64,000 nt of DNA from positions 1,168,001 to 1,232,000 of the forward strand of contig JARHVA010005351.1 in NCBI GenBank assembly GCA_037957365.1. Direction: 5' to 3'. Positions 24,300-37,339 of the stretch are shown here, in pieces. A program made the translations under genes and the position numbers. Below the pieces are notes generated by a model, which was given only the letters and a program-made list of their open reading frames with translations, made no database searches and was not told the origin of the DNA. The stretch is from Torreya grandis (Eukaryota; Streptophyta; Pinopsida; Cupressales; Taxaceae). Each line of letters opens with the position of its first letter. Within the stretch, counting starts at the first letter, position 1.

Positions 24300-25120
24300 T
24301 ATCTACATACAAAACACCAAACCAGTTAGACAACCACAAAGGAGAATTAGCCCAACATTAAAGACATGGATAAAATTGAGATAGTAAAACTATTATAGTT
24401 GGGATGCATTTATCTAATATCAGATAGCTAGTGGGTCTCAACACTTGTGATATTAAATACTTAAAATGGCAAGTGGATAATATGCATAGATTATAGAGAG
24501 ATTACTAAGGCCATCATGAAAGACTATTTACCTTTGCCCTTTATAGACCATGTTATGGATAACTTGGTTAGAAAGAAGTACTTATCCTTCTTAGATGGGT
24601 TTAGTGGTTTTAATTATACAAGAGTAGTCATAGAAGATCAAGGTAAAATAACTTTTACATGTCCTTGGGGAACATTTTCATATAGAGTGTTACCCTTTGG
24701 TCTATGTAATGAACCAGGTACCTTTCAAAGGATAATTTTAGCTATTTTTGTTGATTTAACCAATGATTGTGTAGAATTTTATATGGATGATTTTATGGTG
24801 CATGGTGATTATTTTGATGAATCCATAAATAATTTAGACAAATTATTAACTAGGTGTGATTACATCAATTATTATTGAGCCTTGAGAAATTCTTGATGAT
24901 GGTTAATCAAGGGATTGTCTTACACCATCAAATCTTATCCCAATGAATACAAGTTGATCCCAAAAAGATTGAAGTCATCTTTAACCTACCTACACCTAAA
25001 ACTCACACTAATATCAAAAGGTTTACAACACATGTAGGGTACTGTAGACATTTTCTAAAAGGACTTTAGTATAATTATTGCACCTATGTTTTATTTCCTT
25101 ACCAAGGATAATGATTTTTT
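24300..25120 (+). pseudogene. Reverse transcriptase of element II (YMDD intact)
   Basis: The stretch 24303-24510 holds a broken N-terminal part (…NGKWIICIDYREI at about 24460-24510). The open frame 24516-24878 follows with DYLPLPFIDHVMDNL, FLDGFSGFN, FTCPWGTFSYRVLPFGLCN and the catalytic YMDD at 24780-24791. After the stop at 24876, a thumb-like part with a KFLMMVNQGIVL block continues to about 25120. The 120-codon open core covers fingers and palm and is the best-preserved part of this element. Confidence 0.85.
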
Positions 25121-25189
25121 GTGGACTAACAAGTGTCACTAGGATTTTGAGTGAATAAAAGATAAATTGATCCTTGTTCCAATTCTAAG

Positions 25190-25480
25190 AGGTCCTATTT
25201 AGGATCAACCCTTACACATACATAAAAATGACTTTAATAATGTCATGGGGGTAGTATTTGAACAAAAAATGAGGAAGGAAAGATGTATGTCATTTACTAT
25301 ACTATCAAAAATCTAACTCCCACTGAAATAACATATACCACTACTAGAAAATATTTCTTAACTCTCATATATGCCATGAACAAATTATATCACTAAATCA
25401 TTATGGCTAGGGTAATCATATGGCTAGTCCTCTTTTAGTAATTTTACCTTAAAATTATTGATAAACTAGGGAAATTTATG
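25190..25480 (+). pseudogene. RNase H of element II
   Basis: The segment encodes DQPLHIHKNDFNNVMGVVFEQK and then, in other frames, MSFTILSK and a TTT.K.FL...YAMNKLYH-like block. These match the RNase H that follows RT in Ty3/gypsy Pol and degrades the RNA template. It is interrupted by several stops. No second aRNH domain was seen, in contrast to copy B and element III. Confidence 0.6.
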
Positions 25481-25529
25481 TGGTTGTTCATTTTTTGTAA
25501 ATGTTGAACATTTTAGGTAAATATGAACC

Positions 25530-25850
25530 AGTTGAAGATAAATTTATAGATGAGTAATTATTCAAAATTTTATCACATTTTCCATGGTTTTATGATATGG
25601 AAAAATAAATAGCCACATGAAAATTTCCTTATGATTTTACTAATAAATAAATAAAACATTTGGTTAGAAATAATGCTCATTTAAAATGACTTAATGGTGT
25701 TTTGTTTAAATCTATACTTGATTTAGTACATATTAGGTGTGTAATAGGATTATATCTATGGAATTATAAGAGCTTTCCATGATGAATCAAGAGGAGGCCA
25801 ATATTCATCCGAAATGACTATTCATAAGGTATTTGAAGTTGGATGCTACT
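25530..25850 (+). pseudogene. Integrase of element II, part 1 (pre-zinc-finger and start of HHCC)
   Basis: Reading across small shifts, LFKILSHFPWFYDME, WKFPYDFTNK, RNNAHLK.LNGVLFKSI and HDESRGGQYSSEMTIHKVFE form the region just before and into the integrase zinc finger. The His pair of the finger is present here. The Cys pair lies on the other side of the inserted element IV at about 40830. The interruption falls exactly at the ctact target site. Confidence 0.7.
25846..25850 (+). repeat. Left target-site duplication of element IV (ctact)
   Basis: These five bases precede the left LTR and are repeated exactly at 40788-40792 after the right LTR. Five base pairs is the usual size for Ty3/gypsy integration. 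Confidence 0.85.
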
Positions 25851-28800
25851 TATTGGTGAAATATTTAGTGTGTAGTGGAAAATCAATATTTCACTATATT
25901 TCAAGAGACAAAAGCCTCTCCTCTAATATTAGGGTAGGTTAAATCTATTTAAATCAATAAAAACTAACGTAGCTATGTAAATCATTTAAAATTTGATTGA
26001 AAAGGGATTGGTTAGAACTACATTCAATTGAAAACACAAAAAAATAAAAGGGAAGATGGGGAGTTAAAGGAAGGTGAATAAACATATATTTCACCTACTT
26101 AAATAACAAAATAAAATAAAAATGGAAATTTAATTTAAGATATCAAACACCATTCATGCTTGGAATAATGAGAAATACATTAACATAATAAGAATACATG
26201 CCCATTAAGTAAATAACTAGACACAAAGTTCAAGTAACTCCTTGTTCTTGGATAAATATTGAACACTAAGTTTCCTTCATCTTACTCTTCAAGTTTCATA
26301 AATTATGGACATCAAAAATCCCATTTTCAATTTCCATTTATTTTATTTATAATAAATGGAATGCACTGACGCATCGCATTCCAAAATGACATTTACTATT
26401 CTACTTTTTGGCCTATTCTACTTTTCATAATTTTCAATTTTAAGAATAGAAAATATGGATTTCCAAAAATATAATTTTAAAAAAAATTATAAAAGAGAGA
26501 TTAAAAATTTCACTGATAAGTTTTCTAAGTCAACAACACATGTAGATGGGGTGATTGTAGTTAAATCTTCCTTGACTTGATATTTATCACGTGCCTCATT
26601 GAATTTTTGAAACTCTTGAATAATTCAAGAGATTCATTAATTTTTGTAATTAATAAATGATGGAAATTTAGGAACCATATGTTGGAAATGAATGTCAAGG
26701 CACATTAATATTTAAACAATTCTTCTAGCTAGGTGTTCAACTCTTATAGTTAATTATGGATTCCACTAAGAGTTATCATTAAGGCTTTATTGAAATTTCC
26801 TTAATTTAGGAGATCTTCTTTGACTACCTTTTGGTATTGAACTTCTAGTTCATCCATGGTGTGTTTCATAGTCAGATATTCTTTATACAAATGAAAATGA
26901 ATCTCATTTAGATTCCTATAAATTAGACTGAGTTTTTCATCACCCATATCTCTAATCTCCTTCAATTCCTCTATGGATTTGTTAAAGATTTCCATTTTAT
27001 GGAATATACATAATGTCCACTTACATGATGTGTCATCATATTTTTTCTTGAATACTCTACCATTTACCATTGCTTTGGCCTCCATCATGATCATTTCTTT
27101 TATGTCTTTGATCACTTCTTCACATATTTTTAAAGTGGCGGTGTGGCCTTTGATCATACATGTCTTGCAACACTTGATTGATGAGATCATATATTTTCAT
27201 GACTTACTTAATATATTTCATTCCATTTATGAGGAATTCATCTATGAATACTTTAAGAATCATGCCATAAGTATTGTATTTTTTCATTGTGGAAAAAACA
27301 TATTTTCTTATTCTTGGAAACTACATTAGAGCATCAACTTATGGTAATGCAAGGGTTTATACTAGAATAAGAAATTAATTGACATAAATTTCTATATATT
27401 TGATCTATATTTTGAGTTTTTCTCAAAACAATGCATCTTGTTCATAAATCTTAATTATTCTTTTAGTGGTCTCTTAGATATTATGAATATAACATTCTCT
27501 TGCTACTTCTCCAAGTGATTTTATTTTCAGATTATAATAACTTAATGTCATTTCTCCTATGTCTTTATTGACATTTAGATAAACAATATCCACAAACTAT
27601 AATCATAAAGAATCTGACACCAACCTAAATGTAGTATTTACTTGTTTTGGTGAAAGTGTCTTCACGATATTAACTACCACATTGAAATTTGGTAATTCAT
27701 CTTCAACTACCCTTTTTAGATTTTTGTAACATAGGTTCCATCCATTTAAATTAAATATATTTTAAGGTAATTATTTGGGTAGATGATGGAGAAAAGGTGG
27801 GATGATTTGGAAGAGGATGAGGAACTTACAGAGATCTAGATGGAGAATATGGGTTATATTCTTTAACCTTTTTCTATTTTTACATCTCTAAAGATGAGGC
27901 TATGCATGCCTATGTGGTGTTTGGGATGAGAAATTTTTGGTCACCCAAGGTTTTAGTTGAATATTTTTCTTTCAATAATTTCTTAGATTTTTTCCTTTTC
28001 CCTAAAATAGAATTTTCTTTGCAGTACTTTCTAATTTATTTCTTGGGATTAGAATCTTCATCTCCACAATCTATCAAACTATATAAACATGAGGACTCAA
28101 TTACCACCTTAGATATACTTATTTTGGATGATGATGGGGGGTATTACTTTGAAAGAGATAAATATTTCACTCTCTTTAAACTTACCATGGTTTCTCTAGC
28201 TAAATTTTTATCTAGCCATTTTTTTGTGTGAGCCCATACCCTTTGTGTTATCCATTACAAGTTAGTTGTTTCTTTGATTGACCAATATATAGCTAGAAAG
28301 GGTAAATTCACAATTGTGTTGGTATATTATAGATTTATAAGATCTAACCTATCATCTATGATTACTTTAGGAACCCATTTTCATTTATTTTATCTAGGGT
28401 TATCTAAAACCAATCTCTTTGGAATACCTCAAATTTGTTTATACAATTAGCCCATTGATTTTATACCTATATTTTCATTTACATATCATATATTATATGT
28501 CATGTTCATTTATAATATATTTGAAAATTAAATGACCTATATTAATGGGAAAAGAAACACCGAGCATGTATTTTTCTCTAAAACCTCCAAGTAGGTATGT
28601 CCTTCATAACCTCCAACCTTGATATATATAAACTTTTGGAATTAGATTTAGTATCTACCATATTGGTAATGTAATTTTGTTACTTTTATTGAAATCTATA
28701 TGCCTTATTTTAGTAGTTATACCACCTTCATTATGAAATCATCATTGACTTGGGTGTAATTATTATTGATTTGATACAATGTGATCCTAGGGAAGCACTC

Positions 28801-30269
28801 AAACACCTATGTTGTTTGTGTGATGGTTCCTCATTGGGAGAGTATAGCGTACACCATCTGGGAAGCTAATGAACACACTATATATGATGTCATTAAGAAT
28901 TTATTTGTTTTTTATATGTTTAGTAATTGATTATGAAAATATTCACTAATTATCTCATCACATTCTATGAATTAATTTCCTTGGAAAATGATTTATATTG
29001 GGAGAAACATCCAATGGTGGAAAGGCCTAGTATCTTCATTACCTGCCAGTCAGTCCAACAAGGTAACCATATCTAAGAGAACTTCCTTAAAATTTTCTCT
29101 AAATAAGGTCTTTGGTACCTTTGAGGGTCTATCTCTTATATTTTTACCAAGAATTGTTAACAGTGGTTAAGCATTTGATGGGATCCTTGTCCCAATGTGC
29201 ATCTCTATGTTTGATGTTGATGTCAACAAATTCCTTGTGAAAGGGAACCCTCAATGTCATGATCATTGAAACTCCATATAATTTCACAATGAGTTATTTA
29301 GAATTTTCCCTGATTTATCTTGTATGTGAGTTATAGTAATTAACATAAGAAAATACTATATTTGAACATTATACTAAAGTTGAAAAGGTGGTATCTTAAG
29401 GTATACTCTTTACAAGGTGCTCAATGAGTAGTGTTAGTATTTAAAAAATTTATCTTATATGAAAATAATCTATATCCTCATGACCACTTTAATAATTATA
29501 TGTATTTGGAGCATCACAATCCAAGATTAGTAGTGGCTCATATCCCATGTATTTGGACTTCATTTTAATACCATTTAGGCTTGACAACATTGTTTGACAA
29601 GTGATGATTAAAATATCAAATAGGTCATGGGGTAAGATGTTTAATGGACTAGAAATAATGAAAATTAGTGGAAATATGGTGATATTGAAAGGAAATAATC
29701 CTTTAAAAAGACATTCTAGAAAATAGGTGAAAATAGAAATGTAGGAGAAATACTAATCATAATAATTCTAGGATAATATTAGAAAATTTTTTCTATTAGA
29801 AAGGTAGGGAAAGAATAGGAATCACCACATTAAAGTTTTAAAATGTGAAAATTTTGGCTATCTTAGAATAAATATGGGTTTTTGTTGGGATGAACCATGC
29901 CTACACATTCACATGCATATCGATGGAAGATGACAGTCCCAACTGACATGTCCCCCTAAAATGTGTGAGTGTGAAGGCATGACCACCTTTTTTAGCTATA
30001 TCTTTGTATCAATACATCTAGAGGGGATAATGGGTTAGTCTACTACATCCATCTGGGATACACATGCATTAAGGTATTATGCATTCACATTTCAATGTCC
30101 ATAGAAGATAGGATAACTAGTCATGCCCAACATGGATGCATAGGATTTCAAAGAGTTATTTCTATCAAAAAACTTATTTTTATCAAAAACCTTATTTTTT
30201 ATAATTTAATATTGGACACTTGTTATTCATAATGAGCTAAAAATGGTATAACTATTTTAGAAAATAATA
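25851..30269 (-). mobile_element. 3' LTR of element IV (left copy, 4,419 bp)
   Basis: On the plus strand it begins tattggtgaaatattt, as does the right LTR at 36376. It ends ...tattttagaaaataata, matching ...tattttagtgaacaaca of the right copy almost entirely by transitions. In element sense the LTR therefore runs TGTTGTT... to ...CACCAATA. The terminal CA is TA in both copies. No clear purine tract lies next to it at 30270-30300. It is far longer than most gypsy LTRs and carries a protein-like frame (see 26801-28255). Confidence 0.85.
26801..28255 (-). pseudogene. Uncharacterised coding remnant inside the left LTR
   Basis: On the minus strand (element sense) a protein-like frame is spread over this interval. 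Its distal part is open for 129 codons (27190-26801): Lys/Glu-rich, helical and coiled-coil-like, with KWTLCIFHKMEIFNKSIEEL and KHTMDELEVQYQKVV. Upstream, in another frame, are ELPNFNVVV, NTTFRLVSDSL, MTLSYYNLKIKSLG and DEFLINGMKYIK. The right LTR holds the counterparts in the same order. I do not recognise the family. A frame change near 27180 is present in both LTRs, so it may be an ancestral frameshift, an intron or two adjacent ORFs. Confidence 0.5.
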
Positions 30270-30559
30270 GTTGGATCAATCTAGGGGTATGGTTTTTAGA
30301 GGAGACACAAAAGTATGCCTAGAACATGGCTTTTTAGTTGATGAGAATTCATTTATTGGGATATAAGGTCATTTTAGATATTTTTAGGAGTAAAAGGAAA
30401 CACAAGAAAGGATACACACAAAACACAAAAAAAAGGAAACACATGACACATAACATAAACAAAACACATGGCACATAACAAAAATTAAATGGTAGGGGAC
30501 AATCTACCATAATTTTCTATATAATTTCAAATATTACCTATTATATGGTAGTGGGAGAT
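30270..30559 (-). other. Non-coding end of element IV with an aaacaca-rich simple repeat
   Basis: Between integrase and the left LTR, the plus strand at about 30395-30485 is rich in irregular aaacaca / acacataaca / cacatggcac units. Nothing else is recognisable and no polypurine tract was found on the minus strand. Confidence 0.5.
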
Positions 30560-31500
30560 GGTTACCATCTATTTATGATAGATAATAAGTGTTTTCTCCA
30601 CAAAATCTCAAATTTTGAATGGCCCCATCCATGGAGAGTCAAATTTCCCATGACTTCCTCTTAGATCTCTTCTTTTGTACCAAAGCAAAACCATATCACT
30701 AATCTTTAAGTCACATTATCTATATTTTTTATCATATAATTATTTGACCTTATCATGATGAATTGAAATCCTATAAACCATTACGGTTCACTTTTCTTCA
30801 ATCTTGTCAAGGTACATTACTCTTTTCTTTATTACATATTTTAAATGTTTACCTTCAATACCTTGAACTAGTTTCAAATGTAGTAATTCCAAAGAGGTGA
30901 AATTGCAACATCTTTCCCATATAGTATATGAAATGGAGACATTTTGATTGCTCTTTTAGGAGTGATCTGGCTAGCCCACAATGTGTCATATAGTTTTTTA
31001 TGCAAATTCTTTTGATTTTAGTTGAATATCCTATGAAAAATGGTAGGTATGTTAGTTTTTTTGGATTTAGCGTAACCATTACCCTAAGGGTAATACTATG
31101 AATAAAATTATTAGTTATTCAAAGGAAAACTTGAAAGCATTATCTATCACTATCTTCTATGGGAAATTTAATTTGGATAGGATATTTTATTTGATGAAGT
31201 TATGCACAACTTCAGAAGTGGTATAACTCACTAGAATAGCTTATACCCACTTTGTGAAGTAGTCAATGGTAGTAAAAACATGAGTGTACCTAGTAATAGA
31301 GTTAGGATTTAGGGTGCCAATGAATTCTAACCCTAATTATTGAAAGGGTTATTTAATGATTACTTATTTAATAGGTAGAGAGATGAGCTTGGTATATCAA
31401 AAAATATTTATAAGTCTCACATTTGGAAACCCATTCATGCATATACGAATAATAATTATCTTGTATAATTATGAATGTAGTGACTGAGGATGAAAATGTC
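30560..31500 (-). pseudogene. Integrase of element IV
   Basis: On the minus strand from 31500 downward, a degraded Cys part of the zinc finger (WVSKCETYKYF-like) is followed by the core: LGLEFIGTLNPNS at about 31320, with Glu where the first catalytic Asp is expected, YTHVFTTIDYFTKWV, and VIDN with the second Asp at about 31120. The C-terminal part includes an ARSLLKEQ / FHLVYGK-like segment (frame 31079-30855) and DLKISDMVLLWYKRR...GKFDSPWMGPFKI at about 30720-30600. Several stops are present. Confidence 0.7.
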
Positions 31501-31749
31501 CTCTATAGAATTTATCATGAAAATATTCCAAAATCTTCTTTTATGGTTCTTTATTTATGCACCTTAAAAAGGTACCATCCAATATTTTTTAAATAATGTA
31601 TTATCCCAAATTACATACATGGATGTTTTTAGTTTGAGAGTCCATATTTTCCTAAGATTAAATTGTGTTGGGAATTCTTTATAAGATAATAAAAATGTTA
31701 TATCTGAACACCATTCTTCAAAGGAGTTAATAAAAAACACCTATGCTAA

Positions 31750-32200
31750 CTCTTCCTTTTATTTTCTATGATAATCAATGTTTTTAGCCATCAAATGGTA
31801 AAGGCCTTGTCCTCTCACCTTAGGTTTGATATCTAAATCATATTCTTGAACTTTAGCGATCTAACCACATCTTTTTAACCCAAGTTCCTATAGAGTGAGA
31901 ACTAATTTTACTATTAAATATATAACCACAATTATTGTATGAGTGTTTAGAATGTAAAACCTAAAATGTTTCATGGCTTTGACCATCACATACACATGTT
32001 GTTATACTAGAGAATACTTTATCTCATGATATTTTAATCCACAAATAATGAAGGCGATAAGGGGATCAGTAGCTGATAGAGTATAATCAGAGGAGTAGAA
32101 ATATGAATGAAGTCCTTTTTGAAATTTAGACATGGCCAAATTGGTGCTTTAGTAATTGCTTCTTGCTTTCATTTTATTATTTATTTCCAAAATTTATTTA
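31750..32200 (-). pseudogene. RNase H of element IV
   Basis: On the minus strand, blocks KYSLV..HVYVMVKAMKHFRFYIL, NTHTIIVV and IAKVQEYDLDIKPKVRGQGL are readable in order. They match the RNase H and tether that follow RT in gypsy Pol. The frame changes at least twice. No aRNH domain was recognised after it. Confidence 0.6.
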
Positions 32201-32299
32201 CATGAATAAATCCTTTTCACTCATTATTTACATGATATGCCTAGTGATTTTGGTAAATATTGGAACAAATATTCTAATAAAATTGACTTGACCAAAGAA

Positions 32300-32940
32300 T
32301 GAATGAGTATTAGGATTGTTGGTTGGTAAGGACAATTATTGAATAACTTTCACTATTTTTGGGTTCATATTAGTACCTTCCTTAATTAATACATGGCTCA
32401 TGATCTTGTATTTTTTCACTATGAAAATGGATTTATAAGGATTCAAGGAAATTCTATGGGAGTGACATCATTCAGAAACCTTTCTTAGGTGTTTGAAATG
32501 TTCTTCTCTTTTTTTAGAAAATTGTGAGATTGTCTAGATAAATTACAATGATCTTATTTTTCATGGCACTAAGCACCAAATCCATGGCTCTTTGAAATGT
32601 TTATCCTACATTGGTGAGTCAAAAAGTAATTCTTTTGTAGGTGAAGGTTCCACAATGGGTTGTGAAGGTTATTTTGAAATTTTCCTCTATGTCTACTTTG
32701 ATTTGATTATATCCAAAGAAGTTGTCTAACATAGACATCATTTCATCTCCTATGATAGTTTGTAGGATTTGATCCATGATTGGAAAGGGGTAATTGTCTT
32801 TTAGTGAGGCTTGATTGAAATTTTGTAAATCTACACAAATCTTAACTGCTTCATTCATCTTCTGAATAAGCATGATGATGGCTACCCAGGTTGAATGCTG
32901 AAATAGATAGATAATTCTAGTGTCTAACATTTTATTTATT
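32300..32940 (-). pseudogene. Reverse transcriptase of element IV (YLDN at the active site)
   Basis: The open frame 32930-32619 encodes KICVDLQNFNQASLKDNYPFPI, SMLDNFFGYNQIKV and FTTHCGTFTYKRITF (fingers and palm). After a stop and shift, the palm motif reads I-Y-L-D-N at 32543-32529, with Asn for the second catalytic Asp, then KREEHFKHLRKV and SLNPYKSIF. Further down are SFFGQVNFIRIFVP and similar thumb blocks to about 32270. The D-to-N change is a G-to-A transition on the coding strand. Confidence 0.82.
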
Positions 32941-34079
32941 TATGGTTTCACTAATCTTAGTATTATATTACCTCATCTTTTTCATTAAAGAATTGATATC
33001 AGGTTTCAATAAAATATAGTGTTGCATGCTTTTTGGTTTAAAGGATTTCAAATCTTCATAACTCCAAGTGAATACATCTTTGTAGAGTTTAAATAGAGTA
33101 ATGAATATTTTATGCTCCTATTTAGAACAAAATTTTATGATGTTTACATACCTTTATTCCTCTTTTGTGAAAATATTTAGCTTCTTACATCCATGATATA
33201 TTTAATAATTGCCTTGAATATTTTTCTTAATGTACCGATCATGTTTCTCAAACATCTCTTCTAAAGAGAGGAGACATTTTGGAAGTTTACTTCCTTTTAG
33301 ATTAATGATGTTACCTTTAGGATGATATTTTTTTATGTCAAGTGTTTATGAATCATGTCCCTCTTTATCCTCAAAGATAAAATATTCTCTATACATAGTA
33401 TGACTTCTATTGAAGAATAAATTTATAAAATTGTCTTTATACTCCAAAAAGGCAATAATTTATTTATCATTATTGAATATTTTCTAATGTTTGGTATTTT
33501 ATAGCATACTGGGATGGTATAATTTCCATAATATACCAATCTTGGTTAATTTCTAGTGGAGGAACCATCAAGGAAGTGGAGACAGCCAATGCATTTATTT
33601 TGGAATTTTCTACTCTAGTAACAACATTTATGGAGAAATCTTATAATGCCTCAATATAGTCCAAATGTATGTTTTCATAATGCTTGAATCTATCATTTAT
33701 GAATGAAGATTAACCTCACACTTTCTTAATCATCAATTTAACATCACCTTATGATCAGAGGTTCTAAATACACATTTATTCTACTAATTTTAATCCTAGT
33801 AATAAATCCTCATATTTAGTAGTATTATTTGTACATTTGAACTAAAGTTTGCATGAGAAATGAAAAGGTTATTTGTATGGGGATAATGATATCACTCTAA
33901 TACTTAAGTAAATGGTCAAACAACTTCCATCAAATTATATAGTCTAGATATCATTATAATCACCTTCTATTAATTTAGGGAGTACTATATCTTTTTTGAA
34001 AAACATCATATAAGTTTTGGGTCCAATTTCTTTGTACAAGATATCTTCTCTAGGATCATTAGATTTATATACTAGGAAT
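32941..34079 (-). other. Protease-RT linker of element IV, largely unreadable
   Basis: By position this is the spacer between protease and RT. Short Pol-like stretches occur (for example around 33530-33680), but stops and shifts prevent any confident domain call. Confidence 0.35.
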
Positions 34080-34450
34080 TTAGATTTTGGTTCTAGGAGT
34101 ATTTTTTATTAATTACAACCTAAGTCTAATTAAATTTGATTTTTCCCCCAATATATTTACAAATTGATCTACTCAATAGCCTTCCATACCTAGGAGCAAT
34201 CTCTACTACCAGTATAGTCATTTTCATCAATTTTTATGGAAAGGAGACTACAACAACTTGTGCATATTTTATCTATCTAATTAATGGAACCTACCTGGCT
34301 TCCATGTTGAAATTTTTTTTTAAATTTTTGGTATAAATTAGACCCAAATCATGTGCCACCTTTGTTGACATGACATTGTCTAAGACCATAAATCAATTAT
34401 ACAATTGTTCTATTTATAACCACCCATGAAAAGAGTTACATAGAAAGATT
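34080..34450 (-). pseudogene. Aspartic protease of element IV
   Basis: On the minus strand the active-site region reads NNCIIDL at about 34420-34395. After a frameshift it continues as LDNVMSTKVAHDLGL, the usual run after D-S-G-A in this type of protease. Downstream, MTILVVEIAPRYGRLLSRSI and CKYIGGKIKF (to about 34120) match the C-terminal protease core with its YGMLLSR-like block. The gene is interrupted by the shift and by stops. Confidence 0.6.
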
Positions 34451-35399
34451 CAGGTATCTTTGTTACTAGAGTAGTGATGGATACATTGTTCTGCAAATCA
34501 AAATCAACCATCTTAATGTTTTTTTCATTAAAAGGAGTGTTATATCGTCCTTTGATAAACTTCACTAGCTCATTCAATTATTTCTATGGTATTCAATTTG
34601 AGAAATCCAAACCTTAGTTTTATTAATATGATCAATTATATCAAAATAAGAATTGTTAAGTTCTTAATTTATAATTAAATGATGAGGGTTTTAACTATTT
34701 GACTTTTTTAGTCAATTATCTCTAAAAAAAATTGGTAACGGAGTACGTCTGTTGAGAAGAAACTTGGGACCTATCATAGCTTTAGGAGTCTCTTTTGATT
34801 TTAGTTTATCATCATCTCTATTTTTATATGAAGCTTTCATCCTTTCATTCTAATACCAAGTAAATATTTCATATTAATGATTATTCATATCATCAACATT
34901 TCATTCATAATCATCTCCTTCAAATTCATACTCAAAATAACCCAAATTGGAGTTGCCATCAGGTTTCCAAATGTTAGGATCAAAGGTGCCCAAAACAACT
35001 TCATAGGATGGTTCTATGATGGTGAAAAGTTACATCATTATTGCCATGTCTAGGAAATTTTAATCATCATGATAATTGGTGGCATGAAAAATACAAGAGT
35101 AATGGATAATAGTTGGAGTTACTTCAATAGCAAGTTGAGGAGCTAGAGAAGGCAATCTAGGCCAAATTTTTTATTGATATGAAACAAAAGGTCTGTTGGG
35201 TATATTTTTATATGGAGAATTTGATATTGAGGAATCTATTTATTCAAATCCAAAATATCATTTGATAATTTATGAACAAGAGGGTTGGCTAAATTGTGTT
35301 TTTTTTTTGTTTTTTGTTTTATTTCTTCATTTTTTGTTTTGTGCATTAGTCAATGTTACAAGATGATTTCTTCACAAAATTAAACTCACTGCATGTACT

Positions 35400-35720
35400 T
35401 GGGCATTATTAAACAAACATTTATTATTATCTACTATGGGCATCATAGATATATGGATTTTGTGTACCAAATTATTGAAGTAGGCTATGAAATCCCTCAC
35501 AAGTTCATGTTAAGATTTTTTTATCTAGGATAATTATGAAAAAATGGAATGTTTAACTTCAATAAGTTTTAACCTCTTCTCAAATTTATCCCTCATCATT
35601 TTCAAATCTAGGATGGAGGTAGTTAGTAAATGATGAAACCACTATGTGGATCTTTCAGCTAAGGTATCCAAAAATAATATGACTAACACATCCTCATGTT
35701 GAACACCAAGGATTTTGAAT
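35400..35720 (-). pseudogene. gag capsid domain of element IV
   Basis: On the minus strand from about 35705, the sequence encodes LFLDTLAERST.WFHHLLTTSI, LKMMRDKFEKRLKLIEVKHSI and HELVRDFIAYFNNLVHKI. This is the W-x(n)-F retrotransposon gag (capsid) pattern. Two in-frame stops lie in the domain. The flanks 34450-35400 and 35720-36350 are the remaining, poorly readable Gag and leader; no zinc knuckle was identified. Confidence 0.7.
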
Positions 35721-36349
35721 GTAGAAAAGAAAGGTTTTATGTTTTCATTGAGATGTTGTCTCTTGTCACTAGTGAATTTATATAATTTATTTCTTGAACC
35801 TTTCATGAGTTCATGGAGTTAAGTGTATCAAGCTAGTGGGCCTATATAGACACCCAAAGGTATAGAAACAATGATATTTTGGTGGTTGAATTTTCTAGAA
35901 ATAAGTAGTTATAATAGAGAGAAGGTTTTCATTAAAGGTTTTACTTCTTTTATTCATTCTAGAGAAAGTCTAAAACTATATTATTCTTAAAAGCTAAAGA
36001 ATGCATCAGATATCCCTCTCTTCTTTATGGACCTTGTATATATTTTATCAGTTAAGTTGATAGATAATTTTAATGATCTCTAACTACTATCCTTTTATCA
36101 ACAAGCACAACCACCATTTTAACAAAATTGACATGATACTCTTCCTCATCTAGCATGATTTCCACTCTTTGAACTTAGGTATTATTTACCCTATGATTTG
36201 AAGCGAATTCCTTGTAAATTAGATTAAATATCTAACTATGTATCTTGTGTCTAGTCAATGTTTGGTTGAATGACTAGGTATAAATTTCTAGAAATAGTTA
36301 TGCAAATGACTATAACTAAAAAATTATGGGTTACATAGAAATTATAGAA

Positions 36350-36375
36350 TGGGCCCCATAGTGGGTACCCAAAAT
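36350..36375 (-). promoter_or_regulatory. Primer-binding site of element IV
   Basis: On the minus strand, directly after the 5' LTR, the sequence reads attttgggtacccactatgg followed by ggccc. This matches the TTTGGCGCCCACCGTGGGGCC-type primer-binding region of plant gypsy elements, with both CpG sites turned into TpA. It fixes the inner edge of the right LTR. Confidence 0.7.
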
Positions 36376-37339
36376 TATTGGTGAAATATTTGATATGTGG
36401 AATAAAATCAACATTTAATTACAATTAAAGAGACAAAATTCTATCCTATATTATGAGTGGAGGTTTCCTTTATTGAAATCAATAAAAAATAACACATCTA
36501 TGTTCAACATGTATATGTTTAATGAAAGGGGATTGGTAGGAACAACATTCAACTAAAAAAAAGAGAAAAATAAAAGGTAAGATGGAGAGTTATGATAAGG
36601 TGATTAAACACATATGTCACCTACTTGTGAAACAAAATAAATTAAAAATGAACATTTAATTTAAGATATCAAACACCATTCATGCTTAGAATAATGATTA
36701 ATACATTAACAAAAGAAAAATGCATGCCCATTAATGAAATTACCAGATACAAAGTTCAAGTAAATCCTCATTCTTAGATAAATATTGAACACAAATTTTC
36801 CTTCTTATTCCTCTTCAATTTTCACAAATAGTGGACCTAGAAAATACCTTTTTCAATTTCCATTTATTGTATTTATAACAAAGGGAATGGACTGACCCTT
36901 CACATTCTAAAATGGTATTTTGTATTCTATTTTTTGTCCTACTATACATTTCCTAAATTTTAATTTTATGAACACAAAATATGGATTTAAAAAAATATAA
37001 GTTAGACAAAAGTATAAGAGAGATATTATAAATTTCACTAAGAAGTGTTTTGTGAGTCAACAACACGTGTGTGGGTTGACTAGAACTAAATCTTCCTTGA
37101 CCTGATATTTATCATGTGCCTCCTTAAATTTTCAAAATGTATTTATGGATTTAATATATTCATTAATTTTTTAAATTACCACATGATGGAAACATGCTAA
37201 CCATCTTTGGGAAATTAATGTCAAGGCACATTGAGATTTAAACAATTCTTCTAGCTGGGTGTTCAACTCTTGTTATGAAATATAGATTTTGATGAGAATT
37301 ATCATTAAGGCTTTATTGAAATTGATTTAATTTAGGATA

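Noticed and set aside
26973..27329. Plus-strand ORF of 118 codons, hydrophobic, membrane-like
   Set aside because: Antisense shadow of the 27190-26801 frame in the LTR; hydrophobic look comes from reading Lys/Glu-rich codons backwards.
27902..28231. Plus-strand ORF of 109 codons
   Set aside because: It lies inside the left LTR, antisense to the LTR coding remnant, and its counterpart in the right LTR is not open. Treated as a shadow frame.
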